From Pseudopithomyces maydicus (taxonomy: Eukaryota > Ascomycota > Dothideomycetes > Pleosporales > Didymosphaeriaceae), in the NCBI GenBank assembly GCA_026873275.1, contig JANTUC010000018.1, positions 186,001 to 250,000 of the forward strand: a DNA stretch of 64,000 nt, in the 5' to 3' direction. The notes below the pieces were generated by a model. That model ran no database searches. It was not told where the DNA came from and saw only the letters and a list, made by a program, of their open reading frames with translations. Numbering within the stretch: the stretch's first letter is position 1; each line of letters begins with the position of its first letter. The position numbers and the translations under genes are program-made. Positions 20,925 through 33,787 of the stretch are shown here, piece after piece.

Positions 20925-23393
20925 CTTGTCGAGAAATTGGTTCAGAGAGATGAATATCTGGTTTCGATATCTTTAATCTGATTGCATCACTCAGCCGCTT
21001 TACAAGGCACATCAGCCGGATCTCGTATTGAAACATTTTGTGGCCAAGGCGCGCGAATAAAAGCAATCAGCCCCCACATACCAGACGCTAGAACGGTGTG
21101 ATATGAGATTTTGCCAGTGATATGCTAGTGGATTTCAACAATCATGCATGGGTGTTTGGAATAGGAATAGTTCGAAAAGCCGTTGGTTGGCCACTGACCT
21201 AGACAGGAAATACCGACTGCAGTCAGAGACAAACCCAGCAAAACGGCTTTATTCAACACATAAAGGAAGACCAAAAGAATTTGACCAAACAACAGAGGAT
21301 GAATACGCATATCTAATCATCGTTAAACATCTATGGTCCACACCCTCGGCCGCCACGGGCTTCTGAGATGAGTTTTCATTAGGCTGTCATCGTGATGTTG
21401 TTTTGTTTTGTGTTTTTGGAAAGCGGCAGCAGAGTAGCTGACTGGATGAAAACGCATAATGGATCAAAAGCTGTCAACCCCTCTTGCGACGATTTAAAAC
21501 GGGCGTACGTTATCGTGATAACCTCGATAATTACTCACGAAGATGATTGATAGATTAAATCGAAAGACCAGATATGGGTTTTATCTACTATGCACGAGTT
21601 GAGAGGGCCCTCGAGCGACAGATGCAACACCAGTCTCACTATAATCTCCCACACGCCACGTTTTATATTGTCACAAGAGGGGTGACAGCGTTTTACCCTA
21701 CCAAGCATTTGCACCTAGTGAGCTCATATTCAGCTACTGCTTTTTCAAAATACTCAACACATAATCTCCCACGAGCATTTCAAAGGCAATATTTACGTCC
21801 TTTATTCCTCGATTCATGAACTGCAATTTCACATCTCGCGTGGTGCGTAAGCTCCACAGCCAGTGTTTTAAACTTTGTCTTGGGAACGTACCATTAGCAG
21901 AGTCTCAACAGACATATATGCGCTTAAACAATAAGACACACTTAGCCGTAACGTAGCTGCCTAGTAGCTACCTGCCTACCCATTCGTCTCGCAAGGCTGT
22001 ATCTCCAAGTCTCCACCCGGTAAAACCTTACCACGGCCCTTCCCGGGATCATTCTTGATCCAACTAAGGATACGCCTTTCACCAGACTAGGGAATGGGCT
22101 CCAGTCATTTGATTGTAGTCATGGGGACTTTGACATGTTATGCCGACTGTAGTTAAAGGCAAATAAGACGCAACTTATGCATCAAAAAGGGCTCCTAGAT
22201 GGCTATCGCTTCCCTTCATTGCGATAAAATTTCTATAAGTGTACACGCTAATACCATCTCACGCAAGTAATGAGATGAAGAAGTATACACCACACCGCGC
22301 TACAAAATATATACATCAAATCCGCGGGGACTGAACAAAATGAACCAAGGTAGGAATAATAGAACGGAAATATATATAAACATGCATGCGGTATACTTTA
22401 CTACTACGTATTTTAAAAACTAGAACAAACACACGTTCATATATTGCGATAAAATATTATTCTACATAAAACCCTGCTATTTATATACATTATTCTCTCC
22501 CTTACGAACCGTAAATTGCAGATATCCGCATCTCCGTATAGATAACAACTCGCGAATGGAGTCTAGATGAAGACATATATATAGCTAGCTAGTTATCTAG
22601 CTATACATACGTATATATATAGTTGAACAATCATATCCACGCCGGAACCAGATCATTCCATTTCCACCGTGATCAACGATATCTATTATATATCCCCCCA
22701 CCAAGCGTCTTACAAGGTGATACATGTACACAGAAAACGCGATACTAATAATAAGATACGTACGTACATTTACCCTTTGATTCAGTGAAAAAAAAAATAG
22801 AACAGAATGATAGGAGCACACCATTGATTCAGACGCGAAGAACGCATAACAAACACGGTACTCCATATATACATACATGCATACATGCATACCTCGGCTA
22901 CACTTCAAAAGCACGACCGAATCCATCCATTCACACGTACATACGTATGTACGTACGTCCGTCCGTACACACAGTACGTCCCAGACGATCATCTCATCGA
23001 CGTCATCCCATCATGATATTGTCACGTATGTAGCGACCCTCCCCTCCCATCCCAAGCGGAAAAATAACACAAGTCCCCAACCCACCCCCAACACCCAGAA
23101 CAAACGCCCCCGATCCCATATCCGAATCCGGAACGCCATTCCCCAATCACATCCCCAGCCATGCATCCAGGGATCCAGGCAGACCACCCTAAAACCAGCC
23201 ATCCAGACCACGAATAAACCTAACTAATCATCCACCCAACCAGCCGGCCCAAATCCACACATACAAACATACGCCCCACCCCCGAACCATAGCAACGAGT
23301 AACAAGGAAGTAAGTGGGTAAGTAAGCAGCCCAGCCCAAAGCAACACCAAAAACAGCGCAAAAGCCAGAAATGAAGTCCAAAGCCGCAGATGT
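20925..23393. other. Gene-free region, 2.5 kb
   Basis: No supportable gene. It contains a dispersed-repeat remnant at 21.57-21.83 kb, TA-rich and ATACATA-type simple sequence (22.37-22.95 kb), a run of TACGTACGTCCGTCCGTAC-like sequence near 22.95 kb, and the 3' flank of SMC4. Confidence 0.5.
21574..21830. repeat. Dispersed repeat remnant A
   Basis: ATAATCTCCCAC occurs twice here (near 21640 and 21760). The 21721-21765 stretch (TTCAGCTACTGCTTTTxC...CAACACATAA) resembles 56941-56990 (CTCAGCTACTACTTTTCC...AACACATAA). No coding capacity is visible. Confidence 0.45.
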
Positions 23394-26300
23394 CTACATC
23401 CGGATATAATCCTTATTCTCGATCGTCACGCTCTTCGTCTGTTCGCATCACGCGTTAGCCATTTGCACGTCCTCTTGAGAAACAAGGAGGCAAGAAAGGG
23501 AGAGGAAGAGGAAGAAGAAGAAAGAGAGAAGAGAGAAAAGGAGGCAAGAAAAAGGGGAGAAAAAGGCGTAAACTCACCATATGATTAACCTTGTACACGC
23601 CGACCAACCGGCTCGACAGCTCGAACATCTGGTTCCGCAGCGAGATGACGATGAACTGGGCGTTTTTCGTGCGCTGCTGGATGTAGCTTGCGATGATGGA
23701 GACCTGTGACACTCGTATCAACATCTGTATTTTGTACCATCATGACAAACAGACGAATATCTGTAGAAAAAACAAGAGAAATATGAAAATAGGAAAAGAA
23801 AATTGGAGAGGGGAACAGGAAGACGGGGAAAGGGAAAGAAGAGGGAGAGAGAGGGGGAGGGGGTAAAGAGGTAGAGGGAGGTAGATCGACTCACGTTCCT
23901 AAAATCCAACGCAGCATCAATCTCATCCATAACATACAACGGCGTCGGCCTATAATGATGCAACGCGAACACGAGCGCCAGCGAACTCAGCGTCTTCTCG
24001 CCACCACTGAGATTCGAGATGCTCTTCCAGCTCTTCTTGGGCGGCATCACGCTGAAATTGATCCCCTCTGCGAACGGATCCCACGAGTCCACCAGCTCGA
24101 GCTCCGCGTTACCCCCGTTGGTGATCAGATTGTACATCTCCTTGAGCTTGGCCGTGATGATGGCGAAGCCCTCCATGAAGCCCGTGAGGCGCAATTTTTT
24201 AAACTCGTCGAGCTTTTTCTTCGAGGCGTCGCGCAGGGCGAGGGCCTCGTCGAGGGAGCGCGTGCGCTCGGCGTGTTCCTCTGTGCGCTTGCGGTACTCT
24301 GCGAGGACGGTGAGGTCGACGGTCATGTTTTCTATCTTTTTCGTCAGGGCGTCGATTTCGTGCTTGAGCGTGTCCTTGGACATGTCCTGGAGCTCGTCCT
24401 TGGAGTACTCTGGGATGCCCTCGCCGTCTGCGGATTCCTGCTGTTCGCCGCCGAGGTCGCTGATGCTGTGGTACGTGAGTTTTGAGAGCTTTTCGCTGCA
24501 GACGCGCTGTTTGCGCTGGAGCTCGGCGAGCGTCTTTTGGCTCTCTTCGAGGTTGTTGCGCATTTCGATTTCGACGGCGCGGGTTTCGTTGAGTTCGGCC
24601 GTCTTCTCGTCGAGCTCGGATTTGAGGGCTTGGAGCTCGTCTTTGGTCGTGTCGAGAGCGAGTTGGGCTTCCTCTGCTTGTTGGCGGATTCCCGCGGCGT
24701 TTTCTTTCTGGAGCTCCATGTCGTCTTCTACCTTCTGGGCATCGATTGCGAGTTTTTCTAGGTCCCTAATCGCGTCGGCATGCGCCTTCTCGTGCTTTCG
24801 GATCTGTTTCTCTTCCTTTGACTTCAGTGCTTCTGAGTTGGATGCCTGGTCGGTAAGAGAACTGATTTGGCCCTTTAGATCGGCGACTTTAGCATTCTGA
24901 GTCCGCAGCTTGGAACCACCGATTTGCATGATCTTGTCTTGAAGGTCTTTGATCTCAGCCTCCACCTCGGCTGTTTCCGCACGCAGCTTAGCTACCTCCT
25001 TTTCACCCGAAGTGATGCTCTTGTTCAGCGCAGAGATCCTAGTCTTGTCCGACTTCACTGACGCTTGCTCCACACTGAGCTCCTTGATTCGTCGTTCAGA
25101 GTCAGCAATGTTGCGATCGAGGCTCTCCAACTCCATAGCAATCTTCTGAGCCTTTGTCTCAAGCTGAGGTATCTGGTCGTTCAAAGTGCGAAGTTGCGCC
25201 TCCAGATCCCGTTGCTGTTGCTGAAGCTCGGCATAAGCTTGCTCAAGGCCATCACGGTCTTGTTCAAGCTTAGCAACTTGGGTGCTGGTGACGTCGGAAG
25301 CAAGTTTGGACGACATCTTGCCCTTCAGGACACGGTTACCACCACCGCTCATGGTACCTGCCGACTCGATCAACTCTCCGTTGAGAGTGACGACGCGCCA
25401 TCGCCTGGCACCGTAGGCAACGCGATTGGCCTGGTCCAAATCCTTGGCGACCAACGTATCCTGCAACACATTGTAGAACACCAGTCTGAACATCTCGTCT
25501 TTCGGTTTGACGAGATCGAACAACCGTGGAACGTTTTCAGGCGTGTCGATGGGTGAGAGATCGCGTTTCTGCTGACGGTCCAGAGGTCTGAAGGTAGCTC
25601 GTCCAAGGTTGTTTTTCCGAAGGTAGTCAATGCACTGCTCACCAACTCCAGCCGAGTCAACCACGTAGTTGTCCAACTGACCACAAGCGGTGGAGATTGC
25701 AATGTCGTACTTCTGATCAATCGTGCCCAAGTTACCCAATCGGCCGTGGAAACCGCTGATGCGCCCTTGGTCCTTGAGCCTCATCAGTTTATCCTGAACG
25801 TTACCCTGGTTCTGTGTCTCCGAAAGACTCGCACGCGCTTCATTGGCGTTCTGTCGCGCACCAGACAGCTTAGATCTGAGGACAGGCTCCTGCTTTTCCA
25901 GCTGGTCGAGCTGCAATTGTATCTTCTGGGCAGCTTTCTCTGCCTGCTTTCGCTGTGTCTTGCATTCCTCCAACTCCCCAGCCTTGGTCTCCTTCGATTC
26001 TTCCATTGTAGCGATCTTGGCTTCGACATCTGCGATGCCTTTGGCGCCGGAGTTTTCTCGTTCACGGATCATGTCCAGCTCACTCTGAGCCACAGCAATT
26101 GCAGACTGTTTCTCGTTGATCTTGGCGCTCCAGGGTTCGAGAGACTTCTGCTTCGCTGCGATCTCGTCCGAAAGACCCTGTGTCTTGCCCGCTAGGCTTG
26201 CCCGGATGGTCTCGAGCTCTTCCTCTTCCGCTTTGACCTGGGCTTCCAGCTCTTCCATCTCTTCAGCGTAGCCCTCCAGATCGGAAGCGCACTGCTTCGC

Positions 26301-28163
26301 ATTTGTCGTAGCCTCCGAGATACCATATTTGCTGGTCTCCTTTGTCTTCTCGAGCTTCTTCTGCTTGCCCGCCAAGAACTTTTTCTTCTCCTCAAACTTG
26401 ACAGTCTCCTTGTCGATCTTGGCAACTTCTTTCTGTAGCTCTTGTGCTTGCTTCTCCAGCTTCTCGCATTGCCTGGAGCCGTGCTTGTACTGCTTCTCGA
26501 GCTGTTTGATACCCTCTTCGTTGCCTTTGTGTTTTTCAAGCTCTTCGTTCAATTGTTCCTGCATCTGAGCCACAGATTCACTGGTTGCGTGGATGTGGTC
26601 GTCGAATTCGTACATGTAAATCTGATACAAGGCCGCCTGCTTGGTAGCGATCTCGTTCTCATCCTGGATGTACGCAAGCGCGCTGTTCTTCTTGTCCTCA
26701 AGCCCGTCCTTTTCCTTCTCTACGATCTTCACACGCCGTTCCTTCTCCTGACAGTTCTCGTTGAGCTCGTCTGTCTCGGCAATCGCTTGCTCAATGGGCG
26801 TCTTGTACTGTGATGTTCCAATGATGTCCTCAAGATATTCAAGCAGCCCATCGTCGTGCTCGCCCTGGGCCTTGGGTTTCATCTGCGCAATGGATTCAAC
26901 CTCACCCTGAAGGATCAAGAAACGCTTGTGGTCCAGATCGACGCCTCGGCCTTTGAGAAGGTTGGTGACAATGGTGAAGCTGGACTCCTTGTTGTTGATG
27001 TAGTACTTGCTAGAGTTGTTCTTGAAAGCTCGCCGAGAAATGATAAGCTGCGAATCCGGAATAGTCTCGCAACCTCCACCAGGAAGATCTTTGACTTCCT
27101 CGAAATGCACGGCTACCTCGCAGTAATCCAGATCGGGAAAGTCGGCTGAATTGTGAATGAGGGCCGAGATCTTGCCCTGTCTCATCTTACTTGCGCGGAA
27201 ACCGAACACGAACAAGAGCGAATCAATAACGTTGGATTTGCCCGAGCCGTTGGGACCCACGACTGCGGAGAAAGACCTGTGAAAAGGACCGACCTGCTGC
27301 ACTCCAGCATAACTCTTGAAGTTTGTCAAGATCAGCCATTCAATCACAGTGCGCTGCTGCGGTATGTCTGATTGATGGGTGGAAGGTATGCCCGCGAGTC
27401 GCTTGCGCACAACAATATCCATAGGCTTCTCCAACACCGTGTGATTTGTGTTGAACCCCACCATTGTCGCGTCGGGCTTCACTTCAGGCGGGGCTTCTGC
27501 TTGCGGCTCAGGTATCTTCTCGTCCACGACGGTCTCGGCAACGTCTGGGACGGGCGCGGGTGCGGTAGGTACTATGGTCTCTTCCTCTGCGAGCTCGGGC
27601 TCAGGTTCAGGTTCAGGTTCAGGCTGGGGCTCAGGCTCCAGCGCAGGCGCAAGCTCAGGCTCTACCGACGGTTCAAGCTTAATGACCGTCCGTTCCGCCT
27701 CTACGAGGCTCTCATCCGGCGATTCTGTGGGCTGCGGGGTAGGCAAGTGCGGGTTCGCCTTCGCCTCTCTGCTCAACGAGATGATGCGCGACTTGCGGCC
27801 GTTCGCTGAGACTATGCGTTTCCGGGGCGACTTTGCGGGTGTTTGACTTGTGGTGTCTTCAGACGGTAGGTCAAAGACTTGTGTGGGCTCTGCGTGCTCT
27901 GTGGGCTCTGCGGATTCTGTTGCGCGCGCTCGCCGAGTCCTACGCGGGGGCGGTACGGGAGTCGAGGATGTCAGGACGCCGCCGACCTTCTTTGGGCGGC
28001 CGCGGGCTCTCTTCTGTGGCGGGGGCGCTGGGGTGAATTCATCGGCCTCCTCTTCCTCTTGCTGCGGCGCCTGGTTTTCCTCGCCCGAGTCCTCTTCGAT
28101 GATGGGCGCCTTCCGGCGGGTGGCGGCGGACCGTGTCGACTTTCTCGGCGTTGCGGACGACAT
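23394..28163 (-). CDS. SMC4: Condensin subunit Smc4
   Basis: Exons 28163-23895, 23703-23578 and 23438-23394, all phase 0, giving 1479 aa, typical for Smc4. Start ATG 28163 (MSSATPRKSTRSAATRRK); the frame is open upstream but without Smc similarity. The acidic, Pro/Glu-rich N-terminus includes an EP-repeat stretch. Then come Walker A VVGPNGSGKSNVIDSLLFVFG (about residue 300), a coiled coil, a hinge around residues 800-940 (GFHGRLGNLGTI, ATFRPLD), a second coiled coil, and the ABC signature LSGGEKTLSSLALVFALHHY with Walker B PLYVMDEIDAALDFRN at about 1385-1423, split from VSIIASYI by intron 1. It pairs with Smc2 to form the condensin ATPase core that compacts mitotic chromosomes. Both introns contain purine/pyrimidine-rich tracts. 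Confidence 0.97.
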
Positions 28164-28531
28164 GTTTGCTGTGCCTGTGTGGTTAGTTGGAGAGTGTTTG
28201 CTCCGATTGTGGGCTTTCATCCTGTAATTGATGCTGTTGGTAAACAGTAGCGCACGGACCCGCTCCAGGGACGCGCTATTCGCCACTTGGCCCCACCTTC
28301 GCGTTTCTCTCCCAGTCGCGTTGATGGATTCGGAACATGATAGCAATCAGACATCACATGTGATTCATTGAACTGGGTAGTAAGATTTGAGGAACAGCCA
28401 AGCTCTGATATGGCTTGGTGTAAGAACATGATGCATGTCATAGGGTTTAGCAAGGTATCATCCGACGACTATGTACAGTAGCCCAACGCAGTAATGTCTC
28501 CTCCTTTTCCATCCTCCCTCCCCATAATCCT

Positions 28532-31049
28532 TTACGACTGGAACGTCCTGCTACGTCCAGCGGTCTCCTTCTGCACCGGAGGCAGTCCCTTCGGCACATC
28601 TGCCAGCTTCGCATACGGGTTGAAGTTGGCCTTCTTCTTCTTTTCCTTCTTGCCCTTCTTATTCTTCTTGTCGTCGCTGGGTGCGTTCGCATGCAGCACG
28701 CTAGGTGCATTCGCATAGTCAAACGCCTCCTCATCTTCATCCTGAAGTGCCTCCCGTGCAGCACGCTTCTCTGCCCGCTTGGCCTCCTTCTCCACGCGTT
28801 GAGCTTCCTTGCGCGCTGCCTTTTCACGGCGTCGTATCGCCTGATCATCCTCCTCAAGCATGATCTCATCATCCAACATGGGGTCTGCAGACTTGGTAGT
28901 CGGTGTTGAGACAGATGGCGAAGCGAGCGCCTCGGCAGCCTTTCGCTTTCGACCGCCGAGCTGCTTGACGACGAAGATATCCGTGCGGGTGTCCTCGGCG
29001 GGACGGTCTTCTTTCGCAACGAACTTCGGAGTCTCCAGAGAAGGCACTGCGGACGATGTAGCTGCGCTGGAATCGGCAAACGCGTCCGCAGTAAGAGGTG
29101 GGAGAGGAACCGCCAAGGTGATGTCGGGCATAGAAACAGGTGTCAATGGTTGGTCGTCGTGCTTCGGGACAAGGCTACCCCAAAACAGGGAAGCACTTGA
29201 TCGCAGAGCAGAAATGTCGAGACTCAGAGGTGCAGCGGACTGCTTAATCACGGCTGCTGGTGCAGAAGGTGCTGCCGGTGCAACTGCGAGTGGTGCTGGA
29301 GTTTGCTCGTATCGACTCTCCCTCTCTGCCTTCTTGATATTCTCAATCCTTTGCAACGTCACGTAGAGATCCGGTCCGTTCATGCCTGAAGCCTTTGCCT
29401 TCTGGACCACGCTCACCAGTTCATCGACACGCTGTTTCAGTATGTGAGAAACATGTACGATGACGGTGAACAGAGCGGCTTTGTCCTTGGGCATCTCCTT
29501 GGCAATCGAGAAAAGAGCATGGTTCGGCATGATGAAGATGGGACTGTCGTCCTCCTCCCGTGCCACGTCATCTCTCCATTTATGCACGGCTTTGAAGACG
29601 GCGAATTGCTGGGGCGTGAATTGAACAGGGGTCCTCGATACAAGTCGGTACCATCCAGTAGCACCTTGACCCAACTCTGAATCGTAGATGGGGTGTTCGT
29701 AGCGTTGCAATGCGGTCTCTTTGGATTTTTTCATAACATCTGAAACTTTGTTGAAATCGGGGTTGGACATGTCGGACCTATCCACGAGCTCGTTTCGCAT
29801 GTTGTCAAAGATGTACAGGAGGAAATGTGTGTCGGCGCGTGCGTATTCGAATAGCTCTGTGGTCAACGGTCGTATTCTCCAATCCGCCAGCTGATATTGT
29901 TTCTGGGCCTGGAACTTGATAAACCTGTCGAGGAGGTATGCCAGGCTCGCTCCCGGGTATCCTAGCGATCGAGCGGCATGGTACGTGTCAAAGAGACCAA
30001 CGATGTAAAGACCGAGATCTCGCTGGAGCCAGACAATGTCCATGTAGGCTCCATGGAGGACCTTGATGATGTTGGGATTGGCGAAAACCTGGTTCAGACA
30101 CTCGAGTTGTCGTCTCCAGGGTTTGAGGGTATCCACTATCCAGTCCTTGTCGCGCGTGCTGATCTGCATCAGCGAGACCAAGCCGATGTATGAGCGGTTG
30201 TCGTGGTGTTCGAGGTCAACAGCAATCTCCTTGGCCGTCTTGAGCTCCGCCAACATGGCTGCCAGTGCTTCTGGCGTATCGACAAAGGTCGCAGTAGTGG
30301 TTTCGAAGGGCTTGTACGGTTTGGGTCCCGTGCGTTGGTACATATATTCGGGGTATTCATAGGTTTCAATCTCCGTCTGGTAAGGATGCGGATATCTTTG
30401 TGTGGTTAGCATTGAATTTATGGCAATTACTCGAAATCATACTGTTCTTGTCCACGGCTGTCCTTGAATGTCTGGAGGCATTGTTCCATGGGGACTTTGG
30501 CGTGGGGTTTGGAAGTGAGCAGGGGCCGGAAGCCGCCCGTCTCATTGTTATTAGGTGGATGGTCGAACAAGAGCTGCGGCTTGGGGTAGTGCTTTCCAGG
30601 CGCCGAGGCGATGTTGGGACGGGGCTTGACAGCGGCGGCGGCAGCGGCCTGTGTTTGTTAGCAGGGCCAAAGCACAAAGAATGCAGACCAACGCACCTGT
30701 TCAGCACCGGGGCTCAGGCGCTTCACAACACCAGCGTACTCGTCCAGACTCGTGTCGGCCTTCTCCAACAAGCTGTCGATGACATCAACAAACCCCTCCA
30801 AGTGTCGTCTTCGTCGAGGGCCTCGACATTGGGCAGATCGGGACCTACAGCGTCCGAGCCCGCTGCAGCATTCTCGAGAAGGCGCCGCGCGAGCTGAAGA
30901 AGCCGCGCATTCTGCTTGTCGAGCGCTACGCCGGCGGCGGGGTTGAGCGAGCGCTGAAAGGGCACGTCGGCGGCGTTGATGCGCGTCGCAGCGCGTGTAG
31001 TAGCAAGGAGGGCCTTCTTGATGCCTTCGTCGGTCGCCTTGAAGTCCAT
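28532..31049 (-). CDS. RRP6: Nuclear exosome 3'-5' exoribonuclease Rrp6; apparent 1-nt frameshift in exon 1
   Basis: Exons 31049-30697, 30648-30431 and 30395-28532 (811 aa once the shift is allowed for). The N-terminal PMC2NT region gives FVDVIDSLLEKADTSLDEY. The DEDD-Y exonuclease has Exo I VDLEHHDNRSY, Exo II around HGAYMDIVWLQRD and Exo III YARADTHFLLY. The HRDC domain follows (FAVFKAVHKWRDDVAREEDD...MPNHALFSIAKEMP), then a basic Lys-rich tail. Rrp6 trims and degrades nuclear RNAs with the exosome. In exon 1 the frame shifts by one base near the C4 run at 30793-30796 (plus strand): one extra base makes the exon divisible by three and joins DED(D)TWRG to FVDVIDSL. Confidence 0.94.
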
Positions 31050-31343
31050 GGTGGCTCTACGGGGAGCTGAATACCATTGCGCGGCTCCAAGCCGGATGTG
31101 TGTGCGGGCCGTTCTGGGTGGGTGGTAGAGGGTGAGGGGATTCGTTGTTGTGGCTGCAGATCGAAGGCGCCGTTGGCCGCGATCAAAGCTCGAAAGGAAA
31201 TCTCGACATTGTTCCAGGCCAAGATTTCGCCGCGGCCTGCTTATCGATAAGGCCCGCCCGTCACCTTCACCTCCAGACGCACCAGCTGTAGTCTCGGCAG
31301 CTCCCTCCCCAGGTCGCGCCTCTCCCTATCCCGTCCATCCACC
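31050..31343. promoter_or_regulatory. Divergent promoter RRP6 / MDM35
   Basis: 294 nt separate the two start codons, so both promoters must share this interval. No distinctive site was recognised by eye. Confidence 0.6.
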
Positions 31344-31795
31344 ATGTCAGCTTCACTGGCGCCAGAGTGCAACGAAGTAAAAGAGTGCGTTTTTCCGATC
31401 CCTCCATTGCACGTGACCATGAGTCGTGCTGACGTCTATAGGCGGTACGACAGCTGCTTCTTGAAATGGTATAGCGAGAGTAAATAGACCCAATTCATTG
31501 TAACCGCGCTGGTACTAACTGCTCCAGAATTCCTTCGTGGATCTGCCACCACAGATGAGTGCGACCCGCTCTTCAAGCAGTACGAAAAGTGCCTCTCCGT
31601 AAGTCAGCCACCGCCAGCTCACCGACCCAGCTCACCCTGTGCAGAAAGTCCTGAAAGACCGAGGCATCGACAAGATGGTCAAGGAGGCACGTGAGGATAA
31701 CCGTGAGAACGATGCCGAGCAAATGCGACCTGTCAGTCTTTTGTTTCCTGCTCTTTCAACCCTAGTTCGCAGCTCACTCAGTCCAGAAACGGTGA
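31344..31795 (+). CDS. MDM35: Mitochondrial intermembrane-space protein Mdm35 (twin CX9C)
   Basis: Five exons encode only 81 aa: 31344-31384, 31442-31479, 31528-31598, 31645-31731 and 31787-31795; all phases close. The two CX9C motifs are intact (CNEVKERYDSC and CDPLFKQYEKC) and are followed by a charged C-terminal helix. Mdm35 (human TRIAP1) folds by Mia40-driven disulfide formation and partners Ups1/Ups2 in moving phosphatidic acid and phosphatidylserine between mitochondrial membranes. The last exon is just three codons including the stop. Confidence 0.93.
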
Positions 31796-32589
31796 GCCCA
31801 AATCTAGCTCAAAACTAGGCTCTACATCACCTAGCATAACGCTTGTACTTTTACCTTGGTATGGTTGTCCCAGACAAAGAACGACTGGCCCACCACTCTC
31901 TAACAACGTACACAGTATACACATATGTAGCCACACCTACGTACCTAGAACCCAACCAACACATCCCCACCTCTTCATCCCCATCACCACATTCTCAATA
32001 GAGAGAAAAAAATGAAAACAATCCCTTCCACACTACGTCAAAGCTCCTACCTCTCCCATCATCCATCCATCTAACCCACCCCTATGGCACAACAAGCCAA
32101 CATAAATTAAAAAAATCTCCCACATCACCTCCCAAGCCCCCAAAGCCACCGCATTCGGACCTTCTACGCACGCCAACTCCGCGCGCTAACCCCAACCCGT
32201 GACCCTCCAACCCTATAACGGGCACCGCGCTAGTCGATGCACATGTTGGCACCTAGGTACGTACGGTCGGTCGGTCGGTCGGACAAATTATTTGTCTTGA
32301 GGGCCCTGCGAAACGCGCAGCGCGTCTTATTTACACACATACGTACCTGGTCCGGTCTGGTGCAGTGCGGTGCAGGGTGTTCCTTTTTATTTTCCTCATG
32401 CTGCTTCCATCCATCTGATCCTCCACTCCTTGGTTTTTATTTTCCCTCTTTCATTCTTCGCTTCTTCGCTTCTCCGCTTCCCGTGTTCCTGAGAATACTA
32501 CTGCAACGGCGCCACGCACGTTTCGCCTCGCCCTCTACACCTACGGTACCTTCTTTAGTGTGGACCCTTTTATCGGATTCGACAGCACG
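31796..32589. other. Gene-free region with (CGGT)n
   Basis: A CGGT tetranucleotide run is at about 32264-32282. The rest is A/C-rich leader-like sequence before the MAPEG gene. No gene is visible. Confidence 0.5.
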
Positions 32590-33410
32590 ATGGCATCCCC
32601 GCTTGGTCTCGCACTCGCCCCCGCGACCGCGACGTGGGCTGCGCCGTTCGCGGGGTACTATTTGTTCTTGCAGATGCGGGTTGCGAGTAATCGGCTGAGG
32701 ACCAAGACGTATGTACATATATACATAATTTCCTGACCATCTGCTTCTTCAACATCCCACCTCCCAACCCACCAAACCTCCCTCCCTCTCTCACCCCCCA
32801 TCACCACCAAACATCTTCCCCTCCCCCTCCACTCCACACCCCAACTAACCCCCATCCCACCGTCCAGCGTCCTCGGCTCCAACATCGCCCCCTCCTCCTC
32901 CTCAGACTCTTCCTCCTCGGAATCCAAACCCACAACCGACCCCCTCTACATCTGCACGCGCGCGCAGAAGAACTTCAACGAGAACATCCCGCTCGCCCTC
33001 GTGCTCGCCATCCTCGCCGAGGTCAACGGCGTGTCCCGCACCCTGGTGCACGCGTACCTGGGCACGCTGTTCGCGCTCCGGGTCTCGCATGTCGAGTTTG
33101 GGCTGGTGAGTTGGTTCCAGTCTATCTATCTCTCTATTTCTTTTAACTCTCTCTTTTTCTTTTTCCTTTTTCCAAATCTGGGGTTGTTGGGTTTATGGTT
33201 GTATTTGTTTTTTTGCTTTGGTGCTGGGGCTGTTACGGTTGTTTTGCCGGGTTGAATCCGATTGATGAAGAGAGAATCAAGTATGCTGACTTCTATGCTG
33301 TAGATGGTCCCTGGAGCTAGGGGCAAAGGCCGTCCTATTGCATTCGTGGGAACGCAGGCCTGCTTGGCCCTTATGGCGGGGTACTTGTGCTGGAGCTTCA
33401 TTGGGTTGTA
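32590..33410 (+). CDS. MAPEG-family membrane protein
   Basis: Three exons, 32590-32708, 32868-33105 and 33303-33410; the phases close to 154 aa. The order is a hydrophobic N-terminal helix (WAAPFAGYYLFLQMRVASNRLRT), a Ser-rich loop, the MAPEG signature region (RAQKNFNENIPLALVLAILAE, then HAYLGTLFALRVSHVE), and a last helix (ACLALMAGYLCWSFIGL). MAPEG proteins are four-helix ER or outer-membrane proteins, often glutathione transferases or peroxidases. The RxxxNxxE core (RAQKNFNE) that contacts glutathione in relatives is present. Exact substrate unknown. Confidence 0.9.
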
Positions 33411-33787
33411 AACGGTTGATTCCCACACGTGAGTCGCATGGAATGCACATGTTGGCTATGCTACGGGGATATATGCTACGCAACGGCATGGTGTATAACA
33501 CAGTAACTCAATTGATCTATTCAGTTACACCGAATGATTCATGCAAAAATGCATTGCAACTCCTATACTCTCATTATGCCACGCCCGTCAATTAGCAATA
33601 ACGCCTCCCAGAAACGATCCGCCCATGAATATAAAGACAAAAACAAAAACTCCTCCGCTAAACGACACGTCCAACCAGTTCTCTCTCAAATGCCCTATCG
33701 CTCACGTCAGCCTCATCTCATCGTTGTCCGACCCCAATTTATCGTATTCCTGTCATCTCGGGCGAAATTTCTCGGTCCAAGGTAAAC

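Noticed and set aside
24019..28250. Several plus-strand frames opposite SMC4
   Set aside because: Antisense shadows of coiled-coil coding sequence (Ser/Leu-rich).
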